NCBI GenBank assembly: GCA_934167685.1
Contig: CAKPLQ010000007.1
Span: forward strand, 1 to 40,122
Reading direction: 5' to 3'
DNA from: an uncultured Clostridia bacterium
GTDB taxonomy: Bacteria; Bacillota; Clostridia; TANB77; CAG-508
DNA: 40,122 bases
Made by a program: the position numbers and the translations under genes. The notes under the pieces are model-generated. The model made no database searches. It saw only the letters and a list, made by a program, of their open reading frames with translations, and had not been told where the DNA came from. The first letter of the stretch is position 1, and each line of letters starts with the position of its first letter. Of this stretch, positions 16,477 to 24,575 are shown in pieces.

Positions 16477-16980
16477 TTATTGTACTTTTAAAAATCTTTT
16501 CATCTTATCTGCATTGGGATCTCCAAGCTTTCTGGATACCGCAATATCATATTTAATAAATAAATCCATAACCTCATCATGATCACTTTTTCTATCATTA
16601 TCGCTTTTTTCCCAACGTCTTCTGTTTTCCTCCCAACGCTTGTCATTTTCATCCCAGCGTCTTCTGTTCTCCTCCCAACGCTTGTCATTTTCATCCCAGC
16701 GTCTGTTGTTTTCCTCCCAACGCTTGTCATTTTCATCCCAGCGTCTGTTGTTTTCTTCCCAACGCTTGTCATTTTCTTCCCAACGCTTGTCATTTTCATC
16801 CCAGCGTCTGTTGTTTTCTTCCCAACGCTTGTCATTTTCATCCCAGCGTCTGTTATTTTCTTCCCAACGCTTGTCATTTTCTTCCCTCATCTCTCGTATT
16901 TCACGTTTGTTATCTCTAACTTCTTCTCTTAAATCGTTTATTGCGTGCAAAATAGGTATTACAATTTCATCGGTGTTCAT
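16477..16980 (-). CDS. Heptad-repeat coiled-coil protein (W/R/E-rich), unknown function
   Basis: A 167-residue protein that I cannot assign. Residues 1-33 form a charged helix. Residues 34-124 are 13 perfect-length heptads alternating mainly ENDKRWE and ENNRRWD (later ENRRRWD), so one Trp sits at the same position in every turn pair. Residues 125-167 are a short conserved-looking tail (DEVMDLFIKYDIAVSRKLGD). The periodicity predicts a long coiled coil, with Trp in the core or as a stripe. AAGGAGG lies 7 nt before the ATG. A perfect promoter with an inverted repeat over its -10 lies ~110 bp upstream, so expression is probably switched by a repressor. Similar short repeat proteins with nuclease-like tails exist, but the tail here is too short to call. 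Confidence 0.8.
   Translation of the reverse strand: MNTDEIVIPILHAINDLREEVRDNKREIREMREENDKRWEENNRRWDENDKRWEENNRRWDENDKRWEENDKRWEENNRRWDENDKRWEENNRRWDENDKRWEENRRRWDENDKRWEENRRRWEKSDNDRKSDHDEVMDLFIKYDIAVSRKLGDPNADKMKRFLKVQ
16609..16881 (-). repeat. Coding tandem repeat, 13 units of 21 bp
   Basis: Thirteen 21-bp units, most arranged as 42-bp doublets, encode the heptads. DNA similarity is high between doublets, so unit number should vary between strains by slippage or recombination. The lack of stops in all frames here is a by-product of the repeat. Confidence 0.9.
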
Positions 16981-17091
16981 ACAATTCCTCCTTTTAATTT
17001 GATTTAAACTTTAGATAAAAAATTTTATTTGTTATGAATAAAAAACTCATATTGATATAAAAATGTGTAAAAGTACAACAAAAATATTATG

Positions 17092-17111
17092 GTTAGATTA
17101 TACATTCTAAC
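17092..17111. promoter_or_regulatory. Candidate operator over the -10 box
   Basis: GTTAGA (17092-17097) and TCTAAC (17106-17111) form an inverted repeat with 8-bp spacing that straddles the TATAAT of the heptad-repeat gene. A dimeric repressor bound here would block RNA polymerase. Confidence 0.5.
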
Positions 17112-17125
17112 TTTGTATATGTCAA
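17097..17125 (-). promoter_or_regulatory. Consensus promoter of the heptad-repeat gene
   Basis: Minus strand TTGACA (17125-17120), 17 bp, TATAAT (17102-17097): both boxes perfect. Confidence 0.85.
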
Positions 17126-17151
17126 GTATTTTTACTATCATTTTTTAAAAT

Positions 17152-17197
17152 AAAAAAAGAACTAGATAACTGGTTTTTAAAGCAAACTATCTAGTTC
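17152..17197 (-). terminator. Terminator after the 146-residue protein gene
   Basis: GAACTAGATA (17159-17168) pairs with TATCTAGTTC (17188-17197) and the minus strand runs into TTTTTTT. It is about 100 bp after the stop codon. Confidence 0.75.
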
Positions 17198-17297
17198 AAT
17201 AAACGAATTATAAAACATATAAATATATGATTTATGCTGTTATTTTAGCAAAAAGAACAATAGAAGTCAATAAATTTCGACAATTTTCTTAAATTTT

Positions 17298-17738
17298 CTA
17301 TCTTAAGAAAAAACCTTTTATAAAAGCAACTAATCTTTTAAAAATATTAGTCTCCTTATATACAACTAAACTATTATTTTCTTCTTCGTTATTTTTAATT
17401 TTTTTCTTCTTTTTATTCGCAAATACATTTTGCATATCATATTGTTCAGTTATTTCTTGTTCAAGTTGTTTTAATTTTTCTGCATCTTGTCTTTGTAATC
17501 TTTCCTTTTCTTCTGGGCTTGCTAAAAAGTCCCTATATATCAATCCCAAAATAGTAATTGTTTCTTCTTTAAGCTGTTGTTCTTGTAATGGTTCTTGTAT
17601 TTCAACTTTATAATTACTAGCTTTATTTTTTTCAATAATGTCACTAAATTGAATCGGTATTTTACTTTTTAAATCTATTGGCATTAATTTTATAATCTCA
17701 TCAACCTCGCAAAAAGCTTCTTCATAAACTCTTTCCAC
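17298..17738 (-). CDS. Hypothetical protein, 146 residues
   Basis: No family recognised. The start is GTG, with AGGAGG 5-6 nt upstream. Residues 1-80 look helical and contain LMPIDLKSKIPIQFSDIIEKNK and TILGLIYRDFLASPEEKERL; residues 85-120 are charged and Lys-rich (NKKKKKIKNNEEENN); the end FKRLVAFIKGFFLR is a basic amphipathic helix that may touch the membrane. It follows the 209-residue hypothetical by 18 bases and is the last gene of that unit. The LIYRDFLASPEEKERL segment is common in clostridial proteins of unknown role. Confidence 0.7.
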   Translation of the reverse strand: MERVYEEAFCEVDEIIKLMPIDLKSKIPIQFSDIIEKNKASNYKVEIQEPLQEQQLKEETITILGLIYRDFLASPEEKERLQRQDAEKLKQLEQEITEQYDMQNVFANKKKKKIKNNEEENNSLVVYKETNIFKRLVAFIKGFFLR

Positions 17739-17756
17739 TTTTTCCTCCTATGTTAA

Positions 17757-18386
17757 TCATCCCAATTGAAGTTCGTATTCTGGTTGCTTCATTTCATTTC
17801 TGGTAGCTTCCTTTAAATTTTCTTGTGCTTTTTTTCTTTTTACTTCATCTTCGTCTTTGTAGCAACCTTTCATAAACTCCATACAGTTTTTATTTTTTTC
17901 TTCTCTTATTGCTCTTTGTATAACTAATTCGGCAAATTTTTCTCTTTTATAATTGTTGACCATTATTTTATATCTATCTATTCCAATTTCATCTAAATAT
18001 TGTTGTAATATCTGTTGGCATTGTCTTGCTTGTCCTATTTTACCAACAGATAATGCCTCTTGCTGAACATCTATATTTCCATAACACGCTAACAGTCTTT
18101 CATCTACAGAATTGGGGTCATTTTCATTTCCTCTTAATTCTTTTTGGTCATACTTATTAGAAATTTCTTGCATTAAAGCAATCTTCAAATTTTCTAAATT
18201 ATTTTCACTTGATATCTTTTCTAGTTCTTCTTCTAGACCTTCATATACTTTTTTATCTTCATTAGTTATTTTTGCAAAATTAGTATAATATTTCATCTTT
18301 ATTTTTTTTATCGCATTAGCTATCTTTTTAACATTTTCACATGCTTGTAAATATTTTGCATTTTCTTCTGCATTTTCATATTCCAT
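17757..18386 (-). CDS. Hypothetical helical protein, 209 residues
   Basis: Not assigned. The start MEYENAEENAKY at 18386 is preferred because AAAGGAG is 8-9 nt upstream; the longer frame would overlap the oxidoreductase gene. The protein is almost all charged helix, with several Cys (LQACENVKK, LLACYGNID, ARQCQQILQQ, NKNCMEFMKGCYKDED) and a conserved-looking VDERLLACYGNIDVQQEALSV-type centre. It has no signal peptide or membrane segment. It is 49 bases after the Rieske oxidoreductase gene and 18 before the 146-residue gene. Confidence 0.7.
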   Translation of the reverse strand: MEYENAEENAKYLQACENVKKIANAIKKIKMKYYTNFAKITNEDKKVYEGLEEELEKISSENNLENLKIALMQEISNKYDQKELRGNENDPNSVDERLLACYGNIDVQQEALSVGKIGQARQCQQILQQYLDEIGIDRYKIMVNNYKREKFAELVIQRAIREEKNKNCMEFMKGCYKDEDEVKRKKAQENLKEATRNEMKQPEYELQLG

Positions 18387-18435
18387 GTAAAATTCTCCTT
18401 TGTTTATCATATACATTTTCATTATAGCAAATGTA

Positions 18436-19938
18436 CTATTTTTTGTAAACAATTTTTTCTAAATTTTTTATAGCTGGTTCATATATATTTTCTCCTTTAT
18501 AGTTAAATCTACTGCCATGGCAAGGACAGTCCCATGTTTTATCCATATTATTCCATGATAACAAACACCCTAAATGAGAACAATTAGGCTTTACAGCATA
18601 TACTTTTCCATATACATCTTTATATACCCCAACATTTTGACCATTCAGCTTTATTATAGCTGCATTATCATTCTCAATTTGTTCTATACTATATGATTCT
18701 ATTTTAAATTTATTTAATGCAATTGAATTTACAGTCTCTTTTAACATATTTTCAACTTCCCATCTATTTTTTATAGGTTTTACTCTAGATGCTGTAAAAA
18801 TCTCTTCATATTTATTATTCTTTCCTATTATTTTATCAGCAACAATATTGGCCGCTACATTTGAAGTTGTCATTCCCCACTTTTTAAACCCTGTTCCTAC
18901 ATAGACATTTCTCATAAAACTTGAAAATTCTCCTATATATGGAATTTTATCTAAACTAATGCAATCCCTAGTATTCCATTTAAATAAAACTTTGCAATCT
19001 GGATACATTTCTTTTGCCTTTTTCTCCAACATTTCATAATGTTCATTGTCTGCTATAGGCTCTCCAGCTTTATTCCCTACTCCTCCTATTAATAACACTT
19101 TTTTTCCATTATAATTTGCAGTTCTAAATGAATAAACTGGCTCTTTTACATTTATATACATTCCTTCTGGCAATTGCTTTTCTGTCTCTACAGCAATAAT
19201 ATAAGATGTTGATTGATACATTTTAACGAAATAAAAGCCTGGCATATTTATTATCGGAAAATGTGATGCTATAACAACATATTTAGCATATATGTCTTCC
19301 CTATCTGTGCACACTTTATATTTTTCTCCTATTTTCTCTACATCCGTTACTGTTGTATATTGATAAATCTTGTTATTTTTTTGTATAGCATTTGCTAAAC
19401 CTATCATATACTTTCTTGGATGAAACTCCGCTTGCCCGTCAAATTCAATAGCACCTTTTATTTTTATCGGTAAATCTATTTTAGTAACAAACTTGGCATC
19501 CTTTCCTAATTTATTTACAGCTTCTACTTCTTTTTCAATTTCTGTTACTTCATCTTGCTGTGTAGTATATACATACGATTTTTGTATTTTATACTCACAT
19601 TCAATTTGTTCATGTTCAATTATCTGATTAATATCATTTATTGCTTGTTCATTCGCCTCTAAATATTTTCTTGCATATTCTTCTCCATAATCGTTTACTA
19701 AGTGTGCATAAAATAAATTATGCTGACTTGTTATTTTTCCAGTTGTATTTCCACTTACTTTGCTTCCTATCTCCCCTTTTTCTAGAAGAACTACCTTTTT
19801 TCCGTATTTAGTCAAATAATATGCTGTCGTTAATCCAAATAATCCTCCTCCTATTACGCATACCTCTGTTTCTTCATCTTCTTTTAATGTAGATACATGC
19901 ACTTTATCTCTAGTTGTTTCTATCCATAATGATTCCAT
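18436..19938 (-). CDS. FAD-dependent oxidoreductase with C-terminal Rieske [2Fe-2S] domain
   Basis: A 500-residue two-domain enzyme like Bacillus YhfW. Residues 20-370 form a DAO-type flavoprotein: the dinucleotide-binding CVIGGGLFGLTTAYYL (about 27-42), LLEKGEIGSKVSGNTTGKIT, and the C-terminal FAD contact VGTGFKKWGMTTSNVAA. Residues 400-500 form a Rieske domain with C453-x-H455 and C471-x2-H474 as cluster ligands and Cys458/Cys473 placed for the usual disulfide. The substrate is unknown; in this family a small amine or amino acid is often proposed. AGGAGG is 6 nt before the ATG. Confidence 0.92.
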   Translation of the reverse strand: MESLWIETTRDKVHVSTLKEDEETEVCVIGGGLFGLTTAYYLTKYGKKVVLLEKGEIGSKVSGNTTGKITSQHNLFYAHLVNDYGEEYARKYLEANEQAINDINQIIEHEQIECEYKIQKSYVYTTQQDEVTEIEKEVEAVNKLGKDAKFVTKIDLPIKIKGAIEFDGQAEFHPRKYMIGLANAIQKNNKIYQYTTVTDVEKIGEKYKVCTDREDIYAKYVVIASHFPIINMPGFYFVKMYQSTSYIIAVETEKQLPEGMYINVKEPVYSFRTANYNGKKVLLIGGVGNKAGEPIADNEHYEMLEKKAKEMYPDCKVLFKWNTRDCISLDKIPYIGEFSSFMRNVYVGTGFKKWGMTTSNVAANIVADKIIGKNNKYEEIFTASRVKPIKNRWEVENMLKETVNSIALNKFKIESYSIEQIENDNAAIIKLNGQNVGVYKDVYGKVYAVKPNCSHLGCLLSWNNMDKTWDCPCHGSRFNYKGENIYEPAIKNLEKIVYKK

Positions 19939-19994
19939 ACATTTCCTCCTTTCAGCCTATTTTTTCCATTATCTATTAAAATATACTTTCCAAT

Positions 19995-20026
19995 GAAAAA
20001 AGAAGGTTTCTATTTAGAAACCTTCT
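19995..20026 (-). terminator. Terminator after the 99-residue gene
   Basis: A perfect 10-bp stem (AGAAGGTTTC / GAAACCTTCT) followed on the minus strand by TTTTTTC. Confidence 0.85.
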
Positions 20027-20034
20027 CCTAGAAA

Positions 20035-20334
20035 TTATTTAATACGGTCTTCTAGAAAATACTCGAAGCCCATTCGAGTATCAGACAATATCCAATGAGT
20101 ATCAAAAACTGCATATTCATTTTCTATTTCTGACTCTTCTTCTGGGCAAATAATCTCGTTCTTCATATCATATACATGCATAATTCCATCTCCGAAAAAC
20201 CATGTAATTATGAAATGATTTCTAAAAGTACTCCGCGTATACACCTGTCCTTTCTTTGTGATGCATACTCTTATTTGTGACAAGTCATATACTTGACTGA
20301 TGTCATAAAAAATAGAACCACTTATAATGTTCAT
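20035..20334 (-). CDS. Hypothetical protein, 99 residues
   Basis: An orphan-like small gene with its own promoter, AGGAG 8 nt before ATG, and its own terminator. The product is probably all-beta with several aromatic residues (RNHFIITWFFGDGIMHVYDM, AVFDTHWILSD, MGFEYFLED). No domain recognised. Its codon use is less A/T-biased than its neighbours (CGG, CCC, CTC, ACG, GAG codons), so it may have been acquired. Confidence 0.65.
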   Translation of the reverse strand: MNIISGSIFYDISQVYDLSQIRVCITKKGQVYTRSTFRNHFIITWFFGDGIMHVYDMKNEIICPEEESEIENEYAVFDTHWILSDTRMGFEYFLEDRIK

Positions 20335-20381
20335 TTTTCTTCTCCTCTCTTCTATTATACAAATTGCTAGCTTACATATCT

Positions 20382-20410
20382 ATTGTAACATATATCATAA
20401 TATTGGTCAA
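20382..20410 (-). promoter_or_regulatory. Promoter of the 99-residue gene
   Basis: Minus strand TTGACC (20410-20405), 17 bp, TACAAT (20387-20382). Confidence 0.65.
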
Positions 20411-20521
20411 TTTTTCTGAATATTTTACTTTATTGTATGGAAAAATAAAACATAAAGTGATATACTACAATAAAATATAAGAAGTTGATACTTCAACAAC
20501 ACATAAGAAAGGAAGATAAAA

Positions 20522-21907
20522 ATGGAAGAAAAACTTTTTAACAAAAAGGAAGTCGGATGGTCAAAAATTGACTCACGCGAAAAAGAAGCAATTTATTCAT
20601 ACTGTAACGGATACATGAACTTTATGAATAGATCAAAAACAGAAAGAGAGGCTGTTGTAACTGCAAGAGAAATTGCTGAATCTAATGGTTTTAGAGATTT
20701 ATCAAGTTATGATACTTTACAACCAGGCGATAAAGTTTATTTTATTAACAGAGAAAAAAGTATGTACCTTGCAGTTATTGGTACAGAGAAATTAGAAAAT
20801 GGAATTCAAATAGTTGGAGCACATATAGATTCTCCAAGACTTGATTTAAAGCCAAATCCATTATACGAAGATTCTGGTTTTGCTTATTTTAAAACACATT
20901 ATTATGGCGGAATTAAAAAATATCAATGGACTACAATTCCACTAAGTTTACACGGAGTTATTGTAAAAGCTAATGGTGAAAAAATCACAATAAATATTGG
21001 TGAAGATGATAATGACCCAATATTTACAATTTCTGATTTATTGCCACATTTAGCTCAAGACCAAATGGAGAAAAAATTAAAAAATGGTATTGACGGCGAA
21101 GATTTAGCAATTTTACTTGGCAGTATTCCATATGATGACGAAAATTGTTCTGAAAAAATCAAATTAAATATTTTAAATATTTTAAATCAAAAATATAATA
21201 TCACAGAGGCTGACTTCTTAAGTTCAGAAATCGAAGTCGTTCCAGCATTTAAAGCCCGTTCTTTAGGCTTTGACGGAAGCATGGTTGTAGCTTATGGTCA
21301 AGATGATAAAATATGTGCATATACATCATTATCAGCTATGATGAGCTTAGAAAATGTTAAAACAACTGCTGTTTGTATATTATCAGACAAAGAGGAAATT
21401 GGAAGTATGGGAAATACAGGTATGGAATCACATATGTTTGATTATTTTGTTTCTGAATTATTAAATAAAACAGGAGAAAACAGACCAAACCTATTAGATA
21501 AAGTATTCTGTTTCTCTAGAATGTTATCAGCTGATGTTGATGCAGGTTATGACCCACTTTATGCAAGTGTTTCTGACAAAACAAATTCCGCATTTTTAGG
21601 ACGCGGTATTGGTCTTAACAAATATACTGGTGCTCGTGGAAAATCTGGTGCCTCTGATGCTAATGCAGAATTCGTTGCATGGGTTAGAAGAGTTTTAGAA
21701 AAAAATAATATTAGATACCAAATTTCTGAACTTGGAAAAGTTGATGTTGGTGGCGGAGGTACTATCGCATACATCTTAGCTAATAAAGGCGTAGATGTTA
21801 TAGATTGCGGTGTTCCAGTACTTTCTATGCATGCTCCTTATGAAGTTACAAGTAAATTTGATATTTATACCGCTTACAGAACTTATAAAGCTTTCTGGGA
21901 AGAATAA
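20522..21907 (+). CDS. M18-family aminopeptidase
   Basis: A 461-residue dinuclear zinc aminopeptidase that removes N-terminal (often acidic or neutral) residues from peptides in the cytoplasm. Family motifs are complete: VGAHIDSPRLDLKPNP with the first metal His/Asp, the YGGIKKYQW loop, SDKEEIGSMGNTGMESH with the catalytic Glu pair, LSADVDAGYDPLYAS, and the final VPVLSMHAPYEVTSKFD with the last metal His. GAAAGGAAG is 7 nt before the ATG. It is a single-gene unit closed by a strong bidirectional terminator. Confidence 0.95.
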   Translation: MEEKLFNKKEVGWSKIDSREKEAIYSYCNGYMNFMNRSKTEREAVVTAREIAESNGFRDLSSYDTLQPGDKVYFINREKSMYLAVIGTEKLENGIQIVGAHIDSPRLDLKPNPLYEDSGFAYFKTHYYGGIKKYQWTTIPLSLHGVIVKANGEKITINIGEDDNDPIFTISDLLPHLAQDQMEKKLKNGIDGEDLAILLGSIPYDDENCSEKIKLNILNILNQKYNITEADFLSSEIEVVPAFKARSLGFDGSMVVAYGQDDKICAYTSLSAMMSLENVKTTAVCILSDKEEIGSMGNTGMESHMFDYFVSELLNKTGENRPNLLDKVFCFSRMLSADVDAGYDPLYASVSDKTNSAFLGRGIGLNKYTGARGKSGASDANAEFVAWVRRVLEKNNIRYQISELGKVDVGGGGTIAYILANKGVDVIDCGVPVLSMHAPYEVTSKFDIYTAYRTYKAFWEE

Positions 21908-21916
21908 TTTGTATAT

Positions 21917-21952
21917 AAAAAGCTATCAATATTGTTATATTGATAGCTTTTT
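21917..21952 (+). terminator. Bidirectional terminator, aminopeptidase / tRNA-Arg
   Basis: AAAAAGCTATCAATAT pairs with ATATTGATAGCTTTTT around a TGTT loop, 10 bases after the aminopeptidase stop. It also faces the convergent tRNA-Arg transcript. Confidence 0.9.
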
Positions 21953-22026
21953 ATTTGTTTTTATTCCAAAGCATATGTTACTGAAAAACCATCTACAAAG
22001 AAATAAAAACTCGTATTTAAATGTTG

Positions 22027-22103
<77 letters not shown>

Positions 22104-22121
22104 ATTTCTTAACACCTAATT

Positions 22122-22150
22122 ATAATACCATATTTTATTTATAAAGTCAA
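22122..22150 (-). promoter_or_regulatory. Promoter of tRNA-Arg
   Basis: Minus strand TTGACT (22150-22145), 17 bp, TATTAT (22127-22122), 18 bp before the tRNA 5' end. Confidence 0.75.
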
Positions 22151-22174
22151 CTATTTTTGCAAAACTTTTTTAGA

Positions 22175-23029
22175 TTAATTTGTAATTTCGTCTTTCTCTT
22201 CTATCAATTCTTCTAAAAGTTCCGGCTTTTTCAAATATTTTGATAAAAGTTTAAAAGAAGAAGCATAATAATAGCCATCACAAATTCTTTCATCACCAAC
22301 AAAAGCTAATGTAATACATTTTTCTTCTTTTATTTCATCGTCTTCATAAATATAACTCTTTTTCTTTTTTCCCATAGAGAAAAACATGCTAGTAGTTCCA
22401 AAGTTATAAATATGATGATAAATGCTGTCAATTCCTAATGAACCAACATTTGTTAAAAACACACTTGTGTGGAATGGACTTGCATCAATAATCTTTCTTG
22501 CAAGCAATCCATGTCTATCTAAAAACATCAGAAATTTAACAACGCCTCTTATAAGTCCACTTGGTATTATGTTTAAAACATTTACTAATTTATCTGTTTT
22601 ATTTGAATTTTCAAGTTCTTTATTTTTTTCTATTGCTATATCTAATTTATCTTTAATTTCAAATAAGCTTTCATTTCCATTAAAATCTAGTTTTACCGGA
22701 GTTTCTGGTCCATCATCTGTTAAACTCTTTTTAATAACCAAAGAAACATATATTTTGTCTCTTTCATATAATGCTCCATTCATTGCAAACCTATTTAAAT
22801 TAGGTCTCTGCCCTATTATTCTTACAAGAGCAGCATAAATAATATTCATATACGAAAGTCGTATTCCTTCTTTTGCTTTTTTATCTATATATTCATCTAA
22901 ATTTCTTAGTGCTATATCTTGTTTAAAATACACTTGCGAATCGGCTCTATCAAGCATTACACAAGGCATAATTTTAAAAATTGGTGGTAATTTTTTTATT
23001 TTCTTGCCATCAGGTCTATGTCCAAACAT
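22175..23029 (-). CDS. E2 (2-oxoacid dehydrogenase acyltransferase)-like protein, catalytic His replaced
   Basis: A 284-residue stand-alone homologue of the E2 catalytic domain (chloramphenicol-acetyltransferase fold). It has no lipoyl or E3/E1-binding domain. Recognisable parts are HRPDGKKIKKLPPIFKIMPC at the N-terminus, PFHTSVFLTNVGSLGIDSIYHHIYNFGTTSMFFSMGK, and VGDERICDGYYYASSF near the end. True E2 enzymes have DHRxxDG there; the catalytic His is Glu in this protein, though the DG is kept. I start at the ATG at 23029, where GAAAGGG follows the upstream stop codon; a longer frame to 23113 would overlap the preceding gene by 58 bases. The role is unknown; ordinary E2 activity is unlikely. 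Confidence 0.8.
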   Translation of the reverse strand: MFGHRPDGKKIKKLPPIFKIMPCVMLDRADSQVYFKQDIALRNLDEYIDKKAKEGIRLSYMNIIYAALVRIIGQRPNLNRFAMNGALYERDKIYVSLVIKKSLTDDGPETPVKLDFNGNESLFEIKDKLDIAIEKNKELENSNKTDKLVNVLNIIPSGLIRGVVKFLMFLDRHGLLARKIIDASPFHTSVFLTNVGSLGIDSIYHHIYNFGTTSMFFSMGKKKKSYIYEDDEIKEEKCITLAFVGDERICDGYYYASSFKLLSKYLKKPELLEELIEEKDEITN

Positions 23030-23054
23030 CCTCTTCTTTTTCCCTTTCCGTAAT

Positions 23055-23996
23055 TTATATTCCCAATATTTTTGCTTCAACATTATACATTTTATATTTT
23101 TTTGTTGCTTCATCTATTTTAAATTCTATTAATGTATTTTCAAGTGTTTCTTGATTTTGTCTTAAATCTGTTGTAAAATATAATTTTATTTGAGGTATTT
23201 CTAATTTATTTTTCACAATTTCCTTAAACGCTTCAGCTGTATGTTTATCATCTTCACATACAAATATCAATTGTGGCATAGCCGCAAATCCAGAATCTCC
23301 TGGTACAAAATTCTCATAAAATTCTTTATACATAGCCATTTTATCCACTAGCTTCTTCTGCCAGTCTGGTTCTCTTCTTATTACTTCAAATAAAAATGTT
23401 ACAGATTTTTTATTTTTAGTAAGTTTTACAGAACCTCCTGTTGCTTTAAATATTTTTCCTGAAATTTTTGCTGTTAATGCTGGTTTTACAACATAACTGT
23501 CAAAGGCTTTAACTTTTCTTAAATATGCAATTAAAGTTTGATTTCCTGCTAGTCTTTTCTTTATCATTGGCACAGGTTTTACATTATCTGTTTGTTGCCA
23601 TTTGCATTCAATTTCTTTTGATGTTAATAAGTATTTTCCCATCTTTTCTAAGCAATATATTCTATATATTCCTTTTCCTTCTTCAGATGTAAAATAATAT
23701 CTTGTTAAAATCTTTGATTTTACAAGTTGGTCTAACTTATTATTTAATTTGTCCTGAGATTTAGGGTCTATTCCCTTCCACTCTAGCATTTGATATAATT
23801 GTCTTGATGTTATAAATTCAAATTCATTTACTAACTCTAATATTGCAAAATGAATATCTGTTATATGCCCTATGTTAATTTTATGTATTATTTGATTCAT
23901 AGATACATATCCATCTTTTCCATCAAATGTTTTTATTTCACCTTCTCTTATAGCAAATGGTGATACTTGCGCTTTGATTTGGTTATCTTCAACCAT
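23055..23996 (-). CDS. Winged-helix protein of unknown function
   Basis: A 313-residue protein. Residues 40-130 look like a winged helix-turn-helix (ITDIHFAILELVNEFEFITSRQLYQMLEW followed by a basic KSKILTRYY wing). Residues 140-313 are alpha/beta with VTFLFEVIRREPDWQKKLVDKMAMYKEFYENF and MPQLIFVCEDDKHTAEAFKEI, an arrangement that resembles the replication-relaxation (plasmid/phage relaxase-accessory) family, but the usual acidic residue in the E-V-D-R motif is not kept, so I leave it unnamed. AAAGGAGGG precedes the ATG at 23996. The E2-like gene follows after 26 bases; the pair is probably co-expressed. Confidence 0.7.
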   Translation of the reverse strand: MVEDNQIKAQVSPFAIREGEIKTFDGKDGYVSMNQIIHKINIGHITDIHFAILELVNEFEFITSRQLYQMLEWKGIDPKSQDKLNNKLDQLVKSKILTRYYFTSEEGKGIYRIYCLEKMGKYLLTSKEIECKWQQTDNVKPVPMIKKRLAGNQTLIAYLRKVKAFDSYVVKPALTAKISGKIFKATGGSVKLTKNKKSVTFLFEVIRREPDWQKKLVDKMAMYKEFYENFVPGDSGFAAMPQLIFVCEDDKHTAEAFKEIVKNKLEIPQIKLYFTTDLRQNQETLENTLIEFKIDEATKKYKMYNVEAKILGI

Positions 23997-24053
23997 ACCA
24001 ATCCCTCCTTTAATTTTAGTGACTAATTCTAGCCCTATTTTAAACATTGTTTT

Positions 24054-24512
24054 TTAAACTATTGTTAATTTTACCTTTTTCTTTTCTGGTAAAATCTTTT
24101 TTATGCACACATCTATTGTTTCTCCATATTTAAGTTCTTCTGTATATTCTGCCATACCAATCAGATTTGGTGTCAATTCAATAAATACTCCATTCTTATT
24201 TTTTTCAGCATCTCTAACTATACCTTTTACTGTCATTCCTTCCTTAAATTTCTGAGCATTTTCTTCCCATGTCCCTAAACAATTTTTGTATGACAAATTA
24301 ACTCTTCCTGTATCTTTGTCGATACATTTTACCATACATTTTATTTTTTGTCCAATTTTCACTCTATCTTCTGGTGATTTTATCCTTGCTACAGATAAAT
24401 CTTCTATATATACTAAGCCATCTGTTCCATTATCCATTCTAACAAAAGCACCATATGGCTGAATTCCTGTTACAATTCCATCCACTATTTGACCTTGTTC
24501 TATATTTTTCAT
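24054..24512 (-). CDS. S1 RNA-binding domain protein
   Basis: A 152-residue protein with two S1 OB-folds: residues ~6-73 (GQIVDGIVTGIQPYGAFVRM, GTDGLVYIEDLS, RVNLSYKNC) and ~82-150 (GMTVKGIVRDAEKNKNGVFIEL, PNLIGMAEYTEEL). Such proteins bind RNA or ribosomes; Bacillus YugI-like stress proteins have one copy. The ATG at 24512 has AAAGGAG 7-8 nt upstream. It follows rluB after 63 bases on the same strand, suggesting a translation/RNA-modification unit. Confidence 0.85.
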   Translation of the reverse strand: MKNIEQGQIVDGIVTGIQPYGAFVRMDNGTDGLVYIEDLSVARIKSPEDRVKIGQKIKCMVKCIDKDTGRVNLSYKNCLGTWEENAQKFKEGMTVKGIVRDAEKNKNGVFIELTPNLIGMAEYTEELKYGETIDVCIKKILPEKKKVKLTIV

Positions 24513-24575
24513 TTTTAGGCTCCTTTTTCTTTTGTTTATCAATACCATTATAACTTTTAGGGAAAAATTTTTCAA

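Larger units (their letters stand above)
16981..17297. other. Intergenic region of 317 bp
   Basis: It holds the leader, ribosome binding site, promoter and candidate operator of the heptad-repeat gene (right to left) and, at 17152-17197, the terminator of the next unit. I see no small gene in it. Confidence 0.7.

Noticed and set aside
16609..16881. CRISPR-like array
   Set aside because: Units are contiguous, coding and without unique spacers; there are no cas genes.
16500..17002. Long open frames in other phases and on the plus strand over the repeat
   Set aside because: They exist only because a 21-bp repeat without stops is open in several frames. Only the minus frame from 16980 has a ribosome binding site, promoter and a sensible heptad pattern.
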